A stretch of DNA of 64,000 bases. Source: Lyophyllum atratum. Its lineage: Eukaryota > Basidiomycota > Agaricomycetes > Agaricales > Lyophyllaceae. Each line of letters opens with the position of its first letter. Position 1 is the first letter of the stretch. Made by a program: the position numbers and the translations under genes. Positions 21,088 through 34,052 of this stretch are shown here, piece by piece. The notes below the pieces were generated by a model, which saw nothing but the letters and a program-made list of their open reading frames with translations, was not told the DNA's origin and did no database searches. The DNA lies in contig JACGCN010000003.1 of NCBI GenBank assembly GCA_014905825.1, forward strand, positions 868,001 through 932,000, given 5' to 3'.

Positions 21088-24000
21088 ATGGCCTCTCCGC
21101 AGACTTCAACACTGCATCCCCCTAGACTGTCCGGTCTCTTCGCCGGGTCGCCCAGTGCGCCCGGCACCCCCGTACACTCCATCCAGACGATGAGGAGAAA
21201 GGCTGCTGGTCATGGAGGACCATTGACAAAGATCCTCGTCGCCAATCGTGGTGTACGTACCATATCTATGCTCCCCTCTTGCCCTCCATAACCTATGTAA
21301 TGCACAGGAAATCGCAATTCGCGTTTTCCGGACCGCCCATGAGTTGGCGATGCATACAGTTGCAATCTATTCTTACGAGGATCGCTTATCGGCTCATCGT
21401 CAGAAGGTGCGATCTCGAGAGATTAACAGATCGCATTCCTTCTAATTCTCGAAACGTACAAAGTCCGATGAGGCATACCAGGTTGGAAAGGGTCTCACTC
21501 CGGTCGGTGCATATCTTGCGCAGGAAGATGTCATCAAGATTGCTCTAGAGCATGGAGTGGACATGATCCATCCAGGGTGCGTTCTATCACTTCAAGCGGT
21601 GCCAAGACTCTGTTCAATTTGCAGACTCAAGGTATGGTTTCTTGGCTGAGAACGCTGAATTCGCGAGAAAGGTTGAGCAAGCGGGAATTGCGTTTGTTGG
21701 ACCCACCCCCGAGGTCATCGACGGACTTGGTGACAAGACTAAAGCGCGTACACTTGGTCAGCTTGAGCTATTGAATTTTGAGGATAGCGCTGAATTCATT
21801 CTCCAGCAATGAAGGTTGGGGTCCCCGTTGTCCCTGGAACGCCAGGACCCGTCGACAGCTATACCGATGGTGCATCGTTCATTGAGGAATACGGATTCCC
21901 AGGTATGAATTTCTACCAGCTGTTCCTTTTGAATATTCAATTATGAACAAAACCAGTCATTATCAAGGCTGCCATGGGTGGCGGCGGTCGCGGTATGCGC
22001 GTTGTCCGTGAGCAATCCGACTTCAAATCCTCCTTTGAGCGCGCAGTTAGCGAGGCCAAGTCGGCTTTCGGTGATGGAACGGTTTTCATTGAACGTTTCC
22101 TTGAACGCCCGCGTCACATCGAGGTGCAGATCCTGGCTGACGCTCAGGGCAACACCATTCATCTCTTTGAGCGTGACTGCTCTGTTCAGCGGCGCCACCA
22201 GAAGGTCGTAGAAGTAGCGCCGGCTACTCACTTGCCGGAGGAGGTCAGGCAGGCGATCTTGGCCGACGCCATCAAGTTGGCGAAGAGTGTTGGGTACAGG
22301 AATGCAGGAACTGCTGAGTTCTTGGTAGATCAGATGGGCAGGCACTACTTCATCGAGATCAACCCTCGTATACAAGTGGAGCATACCATCACTGGTGTGT
22401 TACAGTATAATATAACCTTACACAGCTACTCACCCACGCCCGCTTTTCAGAGGAAATCACTGGTATCGATATCGTTGCGGCTCAAATTCAGATTGCCGCT
22501 GGTGCCACTCTTCCTCAACTTGGTCTCACACAAGATGCTATCACGAAACGCGGCTTTGCCATCCAGTGCCGTATTACCACAGAAGATGCTTCCCAAAGCT
22601 TCCAGCCTGACACTGGGAAGATTGAGGTTTATCGTAGCGCAGGTGGTAATGGCGTCCGCCTTGATGCTAGCTCTGGCTTTGCAGGAGCCCAAATCACGGT
22701 CAGCATTGTTCTGGACTCGGTGACCACGATATGCTCACTAGAACTCAATATAGCCCCATTATGACAGTTTGTTAGTGAAATGCACGGTCAGCGGGACTAC
22801 ATACGAGGTCGCTCGCCGCAAGATGCTTCGCGCTCTTGTGGAGTTCCGCATTCGTGGTGTCAAGACCAATATTCCTTTCCTGTTCCGCCTGCTTACCCAT
22901 GACGTCTTCATTGGGGGCAAAACATGGACTACTGTCAGTCTATTTACTCACTTGCAGCCGTTACCTGTCTGACTTCATTCTGACCCACAGTTCATCGACG
23001 ACACGCCCGACCTCTTCAAATTGGTCCAGAGCCAAAACCGCGCGCAGAAGTTGTTGGCATACCTTGGAGATCTCGCCGTCAACGGAAGCTCCATCGCGGG
23101 CCAGATAGTAAGTAATCAGGCTATATGTAAATCATGCTATGATTCTCATTCTTATGTTAGGGAGAACCTGGCTTGAAGACAGACATCGTCATTCCTCAAC
23201 TGCAGAGCCGTGAGGATCCCGACAATGGACCTCCTCTTGATCCGTATGTCCCCTGCACTGTCGGGTGGCGCAATATTATCGTCGAGCAGGGTCCGGACGC
23301 CTTCGCGAAAGCCGTTCGTGACTATCCTGGGTGCTTGATCATGGACACAACCTGGCGTGATGCTCATCAGTCGCTGCTTGCAACCCGCCTGCGCACTATT
23401 GACATGGTCAACATCGCGAAAGAGACCAGCTATGCGTTGGCGAATGCGTACAGTTTGGAGTGCTGGGGTGGCGCAACCTTTGATGTCGCCATGCGCTTCT
23501 TATACGAGGACCCTTGGGAACGCCTTGTATGTGCCTGAGATCTTTCACTTTAAATGCTCTGGTTGAATATCGTGTCCAGAGGAAACTCCGTACCTTGGTG
23601 CCCAACATTCCTTTCCAGGCCCTCGTCCGTGGCGCCAATGGTGTGGGATATACGAGCTACCCGTGGGTGCAGGATTAGTATGAAGAAACGTCTTTTCCTT
23701 ACCTCATAGTCCAGTGACAATGCGATCTATGACTTCTCGAAGAAGGCGGTCGAGAATGGTCTGGACATCTTCCGTGTTTTTGACTCTTTGAACTATATTG
23801 GTGAGTAATCCATCCCGTTAACATCATGGTATCAAGTCTTGACAGAATTCCTGGCAGACAACGCAAGTAGCGTGCTCTGAGGGCTCGGCCTACGCTGACC
23901 TCGTTTACTTACAGATGCGTCTGGGTATCGATGCTGCCAAGAAGGCTGGAGGCGTCGTAGAAGCAGTTGTTTGCTACAGCGGTGACTGCGCGAGCCCCAA

Positions 24001-26085
24001 GGAGACAAAGTATACTCTTAAGTACTACCTCGACTTTGTTCAAGAACTTGTTACGGAGGGCATCCACGTCCTCGGCGTCAAAGATATGGCTGGTTTGTTG
24101 AAGCCGGAGGCTGCCAAGCTGTGAGTGTATCATGCTGTATCATTTTAGGACCGCGACTAAAGTGAAACTCGTCGATAGCCTCATTGGTGCTATCAGGAAA
24201 GCGCACCCCGACCTTCCCATCCACGTCCACTCGCATGATACTGCCGGTATTGCCGCCGCTAGCATGATTGCCTGTGCCGCGGCTGGTGCCGATGTTGTCG
24301 ACGTCGCTATTGATAGTCAGCTACCTTTCCTCATCCAGGCCTGATCAGAAACTTACGGAAGGTCTCATGTAGGCATGTCTGGCCTGACTTCTCAGCCTTC
24401 TATGGGTGCGGTATGTATGGCTCTGGAGCAGACCGGCATGGGGACCGGCATCCGTTATCACGATATCCAAGCCCTCAACCTTTATTGGAGCCAAGTTCGC
24501 ATGCTTTACGGCTGCTTCGAGGCCAATGTCCGGGCTTCCGACTCCAGTGTTTTCGACCATGAGATGCCGGGCGGGCAGTACACGAACCTCATGGTACGCA
24601 GAGTCACCCCTTTGGTTGTCCCCTGTTGTTCACAAGCCTTTCGGATAGTTCCAAGCTACCCAACTGGGTCTCGGATTGCAATGGACAGGTAAAATATTAG
24701 TCTCATCTCCAGATATCAATCGTCGTTGACGCCAAATACGTTTCCAGAGATCAAGCGGAAATACATCGAAGCTAACGAGCTCGTACGTTACTCCCTTCTG
24801 CTGATGGAATATCAGACTGAACAAGTCCTTCACAGTGCGGGAGGATCATCAAGGTATGACCACCGGTCCGAGACCATGGATAGGGATTAATTTCAAACAA
24901 AAAATTCACATAGGTCACACCTTCGTCCAAAGTTGTGGGCGACTTCGCGCAATGGATGACCTCCAATTCCTTCTCCAAGGAGGACGTCCTTGCTCGGGCT
25001 GAATCCCTGGACTTCCCATCGTCTGTCGTTGAGTTCTTCCAGGGTTACCTCGGACAGCCTGTGGGAGGTTTCCCAGAGCCTCTGCGCACGCAGATCATCA
25101 GGAATAAACCAAGAATCGATGGCCGTCCGGGTGCAGGTATGGAACCTCTTGACTTCAAGAAGATCAAGGCGGAGTTGCGGAGTAAGTTCGGGAAACATAT
25201 CACCGATGCGGACGTTACATCCTATGTCATGTATCCGAAGGTGCGCACCTAATTGCTATCTGGGGTTTTTCATGCTTATCAACATTATCGCCCTGCGCAG
25301 GTCTTCGAGGAGTATCAGGGCTTCATCGAGAAGTATGGCGATCTTAGGTCAGTTCTCTTGTTGTGGTTTCCTATCATATACTCATGATCACACACGATAG
25401 CGTCATTCCCACAAGGTACTTCTTGGGACGTCCCGAGATTGGGGAGGAAATGCACATCTCCATCGAGAAAGGAAAGACCTTGATCATTCGCCTCATGGCT
25501 GTGGGGCCTGTTGTTGAGGGTCGGGCTCAGCGCGATGTCTGGTTCGAAGTCAATGGAGAGGTACGCGCCAATATAATTTGCGTCAAAATGGGTCCGAGCT
25601 GACGTTTATAACCTTCGCGATCTGTGATTAGGTCCGCCCGGTTGCTGTTGAAGATAAGAATTCGGCCGTCGAAACAGTTTCGCGGGAGAAGGCCACCAGC
25701 GATCCTGGTTCTGTTGGGGCACCCATGTCAGGTGTCGTCGTCGAGGTCCGTGTGAAAGAGGGCCAGGAGATCAAAAAAGGAGATCCTCTATGTGGTGAGT
25801 CTCTATCGTGCTCTGACAATAGATATCAGCTGAAAACGGTTGTTATTCCTAGTCATGAGCGCGATGAAGGTGGATTTAATACAATCAAGGCTTATCCTAG
25901 TTCTGCTGCTGATTGTTGCTGTTAGATGGAATCCGCTGTCACCGCTCCTGTTTCTGGGCACATCAAGCGTGTTGCTGTCCAAGAAGGTATGTAATGTCGT
26001 ATTTGTCCACCAATGAGTTAACTCTAACTCTCATTAAGGCGACTCGATCAACCAGGGAGACCTTACTGTGGAGATTGTCCACTAA
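21088..26085 (+). CDS. PYC: Pyruvate carboxylase
   Basis: Biotin enzyme that carboxylates pyruvate to oxaloacetate, refilling the TCA cycle; cytosolic in fungi, and the N-terminus here shows no clear mitochondrial presequence. Domains in order: biotin carboxylase ([23 protein letters not shown]-grasp loop [11 protein letters not shown] near 21973; [21 protein letters not shown]), carboxyltransferase ([16 protein letters not shown] near 23341; VHSHDTAG near 24228), the PYC_OADA region ([21 protein letters not shown]) and the biotinyl domain. The biotin lysine lies in VMSAMKME, of which MSAMK is encoded by a 17-nt exon (25853-25869). The end is GDLTVEIVH and TAA 26083-26085. Around 20 exons; all domains look intact at the usual length near 1,190 residues. 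Confidence 0.96.
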
Positions 26086-26592
26086 TCCGTTTGCCGATAA
26101 CAATTGTACAGAAAGAAACGTGTTTAGACTATCCTGTTGTAACCAAGACTCACGACGAGCAAATAAAAGATTCTCTCACACGCATATCTTGGAACCTTAC
26201 GTATCTCCTCCAAAATTTTGTGTACGCCAAGGTCCGTGGCGCCCAGCCTGAGCTAAGCCTAAATATGATATCGCTGGTGTCGGCGTCTTTAATCGTTGGG
26301 ATGGGATCTGCTAGTTTATCCTGTTCTTCCAAGTAAAAATTTCGGCCGTAGATCATGTATCCACGTTCCTTGATAAGTACTTCTGTTGGTATGGGTCCGC
26401 AGGGATTGGAGGAACGAATACTGATTGTGATATGAAGGGATCATCGGAGGTCCACAGCAGATAGAGGAACTAGGTTTCTGCGCCAAACTACGAAGTAATG
26501 ATTCATAGCGCTTGAGAAGTTTAAGCAGATCTATATTCGACCAGGGGGTTGAGCTGCAGCCTTCAGATGTTACAGGTAAATTCCAGTTGCGC
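26086..26592. other. Convergent 3' regions
   Basis: Between the 3' ends of the pyruvate carboxylase and nitronate monooxygenase genes. No gene recognised. Confidence 0.5.
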
Positions 26593-27941
26593 TTATTGAA
26601 GCAAAGAAGCTGCGGTCTGCAGATGTGCTATACATTCGTCATTAAGTTCTTCGACAATTTCCTGTGATGAAAATCATAAACATGAGCATCCAAGAAGAAT
26701 TTACCCGGTCGCTGACCTTTGCTGGTTGTATCTTATCCATCAAGCCTACTCCAGTGCCGGCCCATACAACAATACGGTTTGGATCGTCTGCCTTCACTCC
26801 ATCAGCATATTTGCGCCGCAGAGTATCGATATCGATTCCCTTTTCGAAGTCAATAACCGTATCTGGATAGGAATTAGAATTCTTCGCATGTGTAATTTTG
26901 AGTTCGGTACGCACTGTTACGCAGTCCCCTTCCATCTATACCATGGGGCCAACCAAGTGTGTTGCGTGCCTGGTCGAACGCCATAGTACGGACAGATGAG
27001 GTCGTGTGCGCGGCGATAAGCGCCTGCCGTTGCGAGTCCGAATATAGACTTTCCGGGGACAATAGGAAGCGGGTTCCAAGAACAGCACCCGAAGCGCCGA
27101 GGGTGAGAAGGGAGGCAATGTGCCCGCCGTGCACCAAGCCACCTGCACCGAGGACGGGTGGGCCGTCGTTTGGGATAGCAGAAATGATTTCTGCTAATAA
27201 AGTAAGGAGGGGTGATGCAGTGCTTGAGCCATGTCCTCCCGCTTCATTGCCTGAAAGGAGATCAGTGAGGTATGCTAAAAGATATGAGGAGGGCGCCGGA
27301 CCTTGAGCTACAATTACATCGGCTTTCCAGTCATGAAACGCCGTAAGCGCCTCTTCCACAGACGTGACCTGTACGAATATTTTTGTCCCGCCAAGTTTAC
27401 GTTCCGAGGCCCGTATGAATTTAATCCACCGTTGCAGTTCCGCGCCAAAAGAAAGCCACACGGCCTGGACGTTATTGTCCAGTGCGACGGATAATAACTC
27501 TTCGGCAGGCGTGTTTGGCTTCTCGAGTTGCCATCCAAGGTATCCGATACCAATGGGCAGCGGTGATAAAGGGTCAATTTGTAACAGCGAGCGCGCAGTG
27601 TCCACCTCGGATCTCAGCTTCTCTAGGCTTTGATAACCTTAAGAAGTACCATGTGAGAACATACCACACAAAGGAGTACCGAATGGGACAGCGCACCGTA
27701 TGCAATGAATCCCAAGCCTCCTCCTTGAGAAACTCGAGCGGCCAACGCGCCTAGGGATATTCGGATCTCGATAGCCCGTGATCAAGTAAGTAACTTACCT
27801 CCGCTGGCTCCCGCCATGGGGGCGCTTACAATGGGGGTCCGAAGGCCTGTGATGATCAAAGCTTGGCTTGTCTCAATGGCTTTTGACCAAATAACGGTGC
27901 GTACTAAGGAGCCTTGTGAGGTTTGTAGAAACAGAAGGCAT
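26593..27941 (-). CDS. Nitronate monooxygenase (2-nitropropane dioxygenase family)
   Basis: FMN enzyme that oxidises alkyl nitronates such as propionate-3-nitronate. Read on the minus strand: MPSVSTNLTRLLS joined across an intron (donor GTACGC, acceptor TCACAG) to LRTPIVSAPMAGASGG, the usual start of the TIM-barrel. Then GGGLGFIAYG, VQAVWLSFG, TKIFVQVTSVEEAL, ADVIVAQG joined to NEAGGHGSS, VLGAGGLVHGGHIASLLTLGASGAVLGTRFL and VVWAGTGVGLMDKIQPA. The final exon EIVEELNDECIAHLQTAASLLQ (in two parts here: EIVEELNDECIAHL and QTAASLLQ) ends at TAA 26595-26593. The GGHG motif near the FMN phosphate is intact. About six exons. Confidence 0.9.
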
Positions 27942-28294
27942 TGATGGCTAGATGATGTAGTAAGTTCTGCTTTCCGACGAGCTGATGATTTATACGAAGC
28001 CAGCCGGGGTCCCTGCTATCAAGAAGGCCAGAGAAGGCCCGTTCTGAATGAGTCAGTCACCTTGGATGCTGACTGATGGCACAGAAGGGGATTTTCTACA
28101 CTGAGAAGGCCGACAGATTGTTCTTGAGATTACAATAAGATGTATAGAGGTCGGCGTACTCGCGATGGAAGCAACGAGGAGCGCGTTAACGCGATCGATC
28201 AGCCACAACTTCTGAGCGCTGAGCTTTGGTGTTGTTTGTAAAAATTCAAGGTCTGTGTTGACCCCATCGTCGTTGAAACTCAGAAGCATCGCCC
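27942..28294. promoter_or_regulatory. Divergent promoter, nitronate monooxygenase / SmB
   Basis: 353 bases between divergent starts. No specific site identified. Confidence 0.45.
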
Positions 28295-29075
28295 ACCATG
28301 GTAAGCCTCGCGTTCTATACGAGACTGTTGCGATACTAATAGGATCCCACTACTGTTCGTTCCAGCCTCCCCCAAAATCAAAAGGAGGAAAAATGCTCAG
28401 TCTCATCAACTGGAGACTGAAAGTCACGATCAACGATGGCCGCGCGTTGACTGGGCAGATGCTCGCGTTCGATCGTCACATGAATCTCGTTCTTGCGGAC
28501 TGTGAAGAGTTCAGGCGGGTGAGGCCCAAGAAGAAAGCAGGCGAGGAGTCGGCGCCCGAGCAGGAGATCAAAAGGACGCTGGGACTTGTGATTCTAAGAG
28601 GAGAGACAGTTGTCAGTTTGAGTGTCGAGGGACCGCCACCTGTGGTTGATGAGGACAAGAAGAATGCGGTGCGTACGGCAGGATAATTTTTCTTGCGACT
28701 ACTGATTAGGTTCATAACTTGCAGCTCCCCGTTGGACCTGGTCGCGGCATGCCCGCAGGCCGTGGCATGGGCATGATGCCTCCCAGTAAGGCCTCCATCC
28801 AAGATTTAACCTTCAATCCGTGGCTGATGATCGCTTTGTCACAGTGGGACCACCGTCTCTTGCGAGGCCACCAATGCCGTTTGCACCCCCTGGCATGCCA
28901 GGGCCCCCACCCGGATTCAGACCGCCAGGATTCCCACCAGGCATGCCATTCCCCCCGCCCGCAGGCTTTGCTGGACCTCCTCCTGGGTGAGTGATATCAG
29001 CCCACGTTTCCCTGTCATAAGTATGTTCCTCCGCTCACTGCTGTCCATGTCAGTTTCCAACCTCCCCCGCAATGA
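28295..29075 (+). CDS. SMB1: Small nuclear ribonucleoprotein SmB
   Basis: Core Sm-ring protein of spliceosomal snRNPs. Exons, all with GT-AG sites: 28295-28297 (only the ATG), 28376-28678, 28725-28785, 28845-28986, 29054-29075; the total is 531 nt, 176 residues. Sm1 motif: MLSLINWRLKVTINDGRALTG with the LAFDRHMNLVLADCEEF stretch. Sm2 motif: LGLVILRGETVVSLSVEGPPP. The tail is Gly/Pro/Met-rich with PPGMPGPPPGF-type repeats, as in SmB/B' of other eukaryotes. It ends FQPPPQ and TGA. The first intron follows the start codon directly, so translation cannot give this protein without splicing of that intron. Confidence 0.94.
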
Positions 29076-32000
29076 GCGGATCCTCTCTTCCTTGCTGTGT
29101 CCTGTTTGTTTTTTTTGTCGAAGAAAAGGAAAGTGTACAACGGCGTCGGTACTCACGCACGCTCCTGTGTTGTTTAGACACTGTAAGTTTGGTGGCGTAC
29201 TTGATGAGGGATCGTGATCCACAGTCTGGATATTCCCTTTGAAATAAATGTTGACGATACTTTGGCCCCACCGGAGCTTGCGAGATCATTGACTGTCATG
29301 GACATGTGCCCTGAAGCTACTGACTGACTCTCCTTGGCTAGATTTTTCAACTCGAAACCGCGATTTGTAGTCACGGGGATGATGAGTAGGTGATCACCAG
29401 ATCCCTCATTCTGGTGAGTCTTCCGAGTGCGTCGGGTTGCGAATGGTTTGAATTTTAGCCTTTGGGCAGCGCTTCCCCATCGAATGCTGCATGTAGAACA
29501 AGGCAGACAGCGTCGGGTACCGTCTGGCAATCCAGTTTTGGGTGCCTTGCCTCATGGACGCAAGGTACATCGCCAGCCGGTAACTCAGCTCGCGAACCCG
29601 GTGACCAAGAGGACCTCTCATCTCCCCTCACCTCCTCAGCTTCCGCGCACACTGATTGACCCTGAGCCATATAACATTTCTGGAAGCCACCATGATCACT
29701 ATGTATACTTAGACGTCGCAATACCTCCGCTATCTGTCGCTGTTCCTGCTTTTGGTCTAGTCTTTCAGGGCGCCTGATCGTAGCTTGCACGTCCAAGGTG
29801 CCATCGCTGCTTAGCATGTCGACTAGTCTTGTCGCCCTTTCCCCTCGGAATCTTCTAAATGCACTTATGACGCCCACCATGATGGGTCTTCAAAAAGATA
29901 TCGTTACTCTGCGTTGGAAGCGCGTCCCCCCATTCAAATGCTAGGGCCAACCCATACCTGAGAGTCAATCTGCTCATTTACACTCCACAAGCTGATCCAC
30001 AGACTGCTCCAGAACCTGTCATCGGCTTCCCTATAATACGTCCAATGGATTGTTTTTCCTATTGCAATTCCCTCAGTTGCGCCCTGAATACATGCGACGG
30101 AACCTTGTCGCCGGAGCCTCAACTCAATCAAAGTCGGGGGCTGACAAATATCGTAGAACCTGGCGAGCCCGCTGTCTGGCAATCAACTTTTCAGGTTCGC
30201 GTGATGGCGGTGCCATTGTCGCCCGCAAAAGGACTAGTTTGCATAGACTCAGAGGAACATGGTCGGTTGGCAGCTGTTGGCAGGTTGTAGGCACAGCACC
30301 AGCGAAATTGGCCCTGGAACTTAAATCGTCGCTTCACCATCATCAGCTACTTATCGACGATGACAACCTCAAAGGTCTGTTTCCTATATGTTATATTTGA
30401 TCTTGATCTTGCCCCTTTACTATTATTGGCTCACGCGCTGATGGTGCGCGCAGGTCCCAGTCAAAATTTGACTGAATGTGCTTAGAGGGACCTGAATTTT
30501 GGCAGAGAGGAGTGGATGACCTCACAGCTAGTCAAGTCGGTCGCTACGTACGTATTTTGATTCCATTGGAATATTGCCTAATATTGCTCCGACTCTGCCG
30601 GGACCCAGGTGATCTGTTACTTATCTTTGAAAGGGAGTCTATCTCGTTTCCATCCCATGTATATTGCGTGTTGTCACGCATAATGGAGTCAGTTTTGTGT
30701 GTGAACGCGATCGATCGAGTCGTCGGCAAATTCGACCACGACATTCAATCTACCATAACCAGGTGCGCAGTCGACTTGTTTGATTTTCTCTCTCCTCGCG
30801 TGAGGACTGAGCTCTGACTGGACTCCGCGAAACAGGTGTTGTACGATCGCGTCATGGCCGTATTATCATCACGGGCCTTTCCTCGGAAGCGACTGTCTGT
30901 AGTGTTTCATTACCACTGCTGCGCACTGGCAGCCTCCGAACTACCAAGTGCGTAATCAGCGTCCATTCACCCCTTCATATCCCGGCTGTCAGATAGCGGT
31001 ATCATCCGGAGATACAATGCACTGGCAGCCTTGAACATAATTATTCTATGCTATTCCGAAGTGTGGCTCAGCAAACACTAATGTGAACCCAGAGGCAGGC
31101 CCTTATTCTAGGCCCATGCCAAATAAGCTTCCGGTTAGGTCGTGTCCTCACGGCCTGAAGCATATTCGACATACCTTGGAAAAACTATGTGCGATGAGCG
31201 CTCTCGGACCACGCGCAACCGAGCTCGCGCCCACGGTCCTCCAAGCTCAATCAACATCCAAGTGACCGTCTTCGGCTCCCATTATAGGTGATCCCTCCAT
31301 CTCTCACCTCCTTGGAGGCACCGGGGTAAATAGACCGCGGGAGCACGTCTTGCACTACGCTACTCTCGATCAACATCATCTCTATCGATCGTGATGATCG
31401 GACCTGCGAGGACTCGCTCAAGTCGAGGAAGAACCGGCGACGATCCATGCTGTAAGTCCTACTGATCCCAGGAAGAAGGGCAAAAAACACGGAAGGCAGG
31501 TACTAGGCACGCAATCGCCGCCACCGCCATGCGGACTCTGGCAGTCCCAGCATCAGAACTCATGAGTATACTATGTATGCCGTGGTGGGCGCCTAGATGC
31601 GCGTGTGGCACCGAAATTTGGCTCATTGCGTACAAGTACAGGTTGACGGGGCGGACCCGGGTCGGTCGGTGCTTCGAGGGTGAGGTCCAGGTCATCCCTT
31701 ACAGGGATACATATACGGTATGTGTGTCTGCCTCTCTTTGTACTGGTATCGCTGCAGGGTATAGGGTGCTTGCAGGGCGCAGGGTGTACGGTGTATACAG
31801 ATAGATAGATATCATCGTACAACGATCTTTTTTGTTGTGTGGTGGCTGGATCGATGGGAGAAGGGCAGCTGCATAAGTATCGATGTAAGTACGTTTCGAG
31901 GAAGATGTGTACCGGTGCATTTGTGAGCGATGTCGTACAACTTGCCCAAGAAAAGCTTCTCCGAATTCTGGCTCCACCAAGCATAATGCTGCTTTGCATG

Positions 32001-33066
32001 TATGTACTCTATGTAACAGGTTTTCTATTATGTAGCAAGCGGTTCGCGCGATATCCTTCCCGCGAAGCACAGTTGCCCCGCGACCAGATACGTTCCAAAC
32101 GTCGACGTTTCGAGATGCCTTGGGAGGGATCCGTATCTATCTCTAGCACCCCCCTCTCTGGTGCTTCTTCGCATTGTTTTTTTTTCTTCCCCTCTGCACC
32201 AGCGTTTGCAAGAAGACGAGAAGCACGAGAAGCGAGACGAGAAAGGCAGGTGCGACCCGGAGTTTCCGCAGAAGGGTTTTGGATTTGATCATTCTGAGTG
32301 GCTGGCCGTTTGGGCTACAGACCCAAAGTGGACGGCTTGCTTGGGTCATGTGGGGTCCTTTTGGGCAGGAGGTTTTCGCTGACGAGGGGGCTTTTAGGTA
32401 AGGGGGGTGGTAACGTCAAGGTAAGACGCAAGAAGGGAAGGAAGGCAGGTAGATCCACCTGGAGGTCCGCGTCATGGTTGAAGCGTGGGTGGTTCTTGGG
32501 CTGGGCTCCCAGGGTAGAGAGGACGAGCCAAGAGAGAGGGTGGATTTTAAGACTCAGGACTCAGGGTGGGACTGCAGGGAGTGGGAACACGATATGCATT
32601 TCGATGCGATGCGCGGCAGGGGAAGTTACAAATGAGTACAGGGCAGTAGCGTACAGGAAACCGGTGTCTAGAGTGGTATGCGCAAAAATAAAAAGTGAGT
32701 GTATGTGTGTCAGTAGAAACCCGAGTGACAGGTATGGATGGATGTCCGTTGGGTAGAGGATGGAGTGGGATGCACAAGGTGATTTTTGTGAGTGGGGTGG
32801 GGTGGGAGACAAAGTAGGGAAGGGGGGAATGAAGGTGGAGGGACATGCCAAAAAGAGTAATGGGAGGTCATGGTGTGCTGCCGAAGCAGGGGAATCGATA
32901 GTCCGAGTGGTATGTGAGGCGGGTGGTCATAATAAAGCCTTTTTGTTTCGTTCGGGCGATATGAAGGCGTGGCGTGAATCCATCGGGTAGGATGTCAATG
33001 CGCGAACGAAGACGACTAGAGAGAGAGCAAGAGATCTATGGTGCGAGGCTGAATAAATTGAGGTGC
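29076..33066. other. 4 kb stretch without a recognised gene
   Basis: Many medium frames on both strands but no family motif. The least unlikely candidate is on the minus strand at about 29400-30180 (pieces SVACIQGATEGIAIGKTIHW and ATRLVDMLSSDGTLDVQAT), but no consistent exon chain could be built. The part 31700-33060 is purine-rich with short simple repeats (GATA near 31800, GAGAG near 33020) and should include the 3' UTR of the Ecl1-type gene. Confidence 0.4.
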
Positions 33067-33978
33067 TTATTTGCGGGATAGTTTACGGCCGCGGGCTCTA
33101 GAGTGGTCGAGACCGGTGGTGGACAACTTCCACGTCGGTGCTGCGTCGTCGAAAGAAGAGTAGGAAATGTCCAGCGCGGGCGAAGGCCGTGTGTGTGCGA
33201 CGACAGTGAATTTCTGGGGTTCGCCTTGCCTCGCCGTGAGGGGGGTAATTTGATGCTTGAGGTGAGAGGGGGAGGAGGGGGAAGCGATAACCGGAAAATT
33301 TGGGGCGACCCATGAGCGGACGTGGGTGGTTATGGCGCAAAGAATGGAGGGTTTCGGGCGTGTGGAGGCTATTGGCATGGCCAGCGTGGACGCGGGAGTG
33401 GCGAGCGACGAGTCGGTGGCGCCTGAAAGAAGCGAAGTCTTGCCCATACTCTCTGCGTCGAGAGACAGGCGGCTGGGAAAAGCAGAGTACTGCTGGGTGA
33501 GAATTGGGCGCGTGGGGGGAGGGACGACGGGTCGTGGGGTGCTGATAGAGAGGGCTGGTGGTGCGGGGCGCTGATTTGGTCGCAAGAGTTTTGGAAGGCG
33601 ACTAGTGGAAGCTGAAGGAGAGGGTGTCTTTGAGCAGGAACGGGAGGAGCTGGCGGTAGAGGAAGCGCAGGGGCTGGATGGAGGGATCTCGGCTGCCCAA
33701 GCGAGAATGCCTGCGGAGCCATTTCCTGTCCACTGGGCGTGTGGCTGGACATCGTCGACCTGGTGGTAGATGATTTCTTCGTCGAATTCGTCGTCGTCAG
33801 AATAGATCTCGGACGGGGACTCGTAGTTGTATCTGGAGGGGCCAGATTTATCCTGGCAGTCGACGGAGCAGTAGGGAGTAGGGCCATCCTGAGCGGGAAT
33901 GAGGGGGCGGGGAGGGGAATAAACTAGTAGAGTACTCACAAAATGGCAGTCGCAGGTCAAGCACCAGTTAGTGTCCAT
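33067..33978 (-). CDS. Ecl1-family life-span regulatory protein
   Basis: Resembles the fungal Ecl1 family (extender of chronological lifespan), small Cys-containing stress and nutrient regulators. Two exons: 33978-33940 and 33888-33067, with a 51-nt intron (33889-33939, GTGAGT...CAG). Spliced start: MDTNWCLTCDCHF then DGPTPYCSVDCQDKS, giving the C-x2-C-x-C ... C-x3-C arrangement of the family N-terminus. It is followed by an acidic run (YSDDDEFDEEII), WTGNGSAGILAWAAEIPPSS, a Ser/Pro-rich middle and a basic end SRARGRKLSRK, TAA 33069-33067; 286 residues. The length is above the short yeast Ecl proteins. A hAT-like element starts 38 bases upstream of the ATG (34017), in the presumed 5' UTR or promoter. 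Confidence 0.8.
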   Translation of the reverse strand: MDTNWCLTCDCHFVSTLLVYSPPRPLIPAQDGPTPYCSVDCQDKSGPSRYNYESPSEIYSDDDEFDEEIIYHQVDDVQPHAQWTGNGSAGILAWAAEIPPSSPCASSTASSSRSCSKTPSPSASTSRLPKLLRPNQRPAPPALSISTPRPVVPPPTRPILTQQYSAFPSRLSLDAESMGKTSLLSGATDSSLATPASTLAMPIASTRPKPSILCAITTHVRSWVAPNFPVIASPSSPSHLKHQITPLTARQGEPQKFTVVAHTRPSPALDISYSSFDDAAPTWKLSTTGLDHSRARGRKLSRK

Positions 33979-34052
33979 GTTAGTTGGGGGGGGAGAGCAG
34001 AGAAGTGGAGGGCAAAAGGACCCCCGAAAGCGCCCTAAGCGACCTGATCCCA

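Noticed and set aside
29400..30182. Possible minus-strand gene made of several open frames
   Set aside because: Two frames are equally open, no exon chain with good splice sites could be built and no known motif is present.
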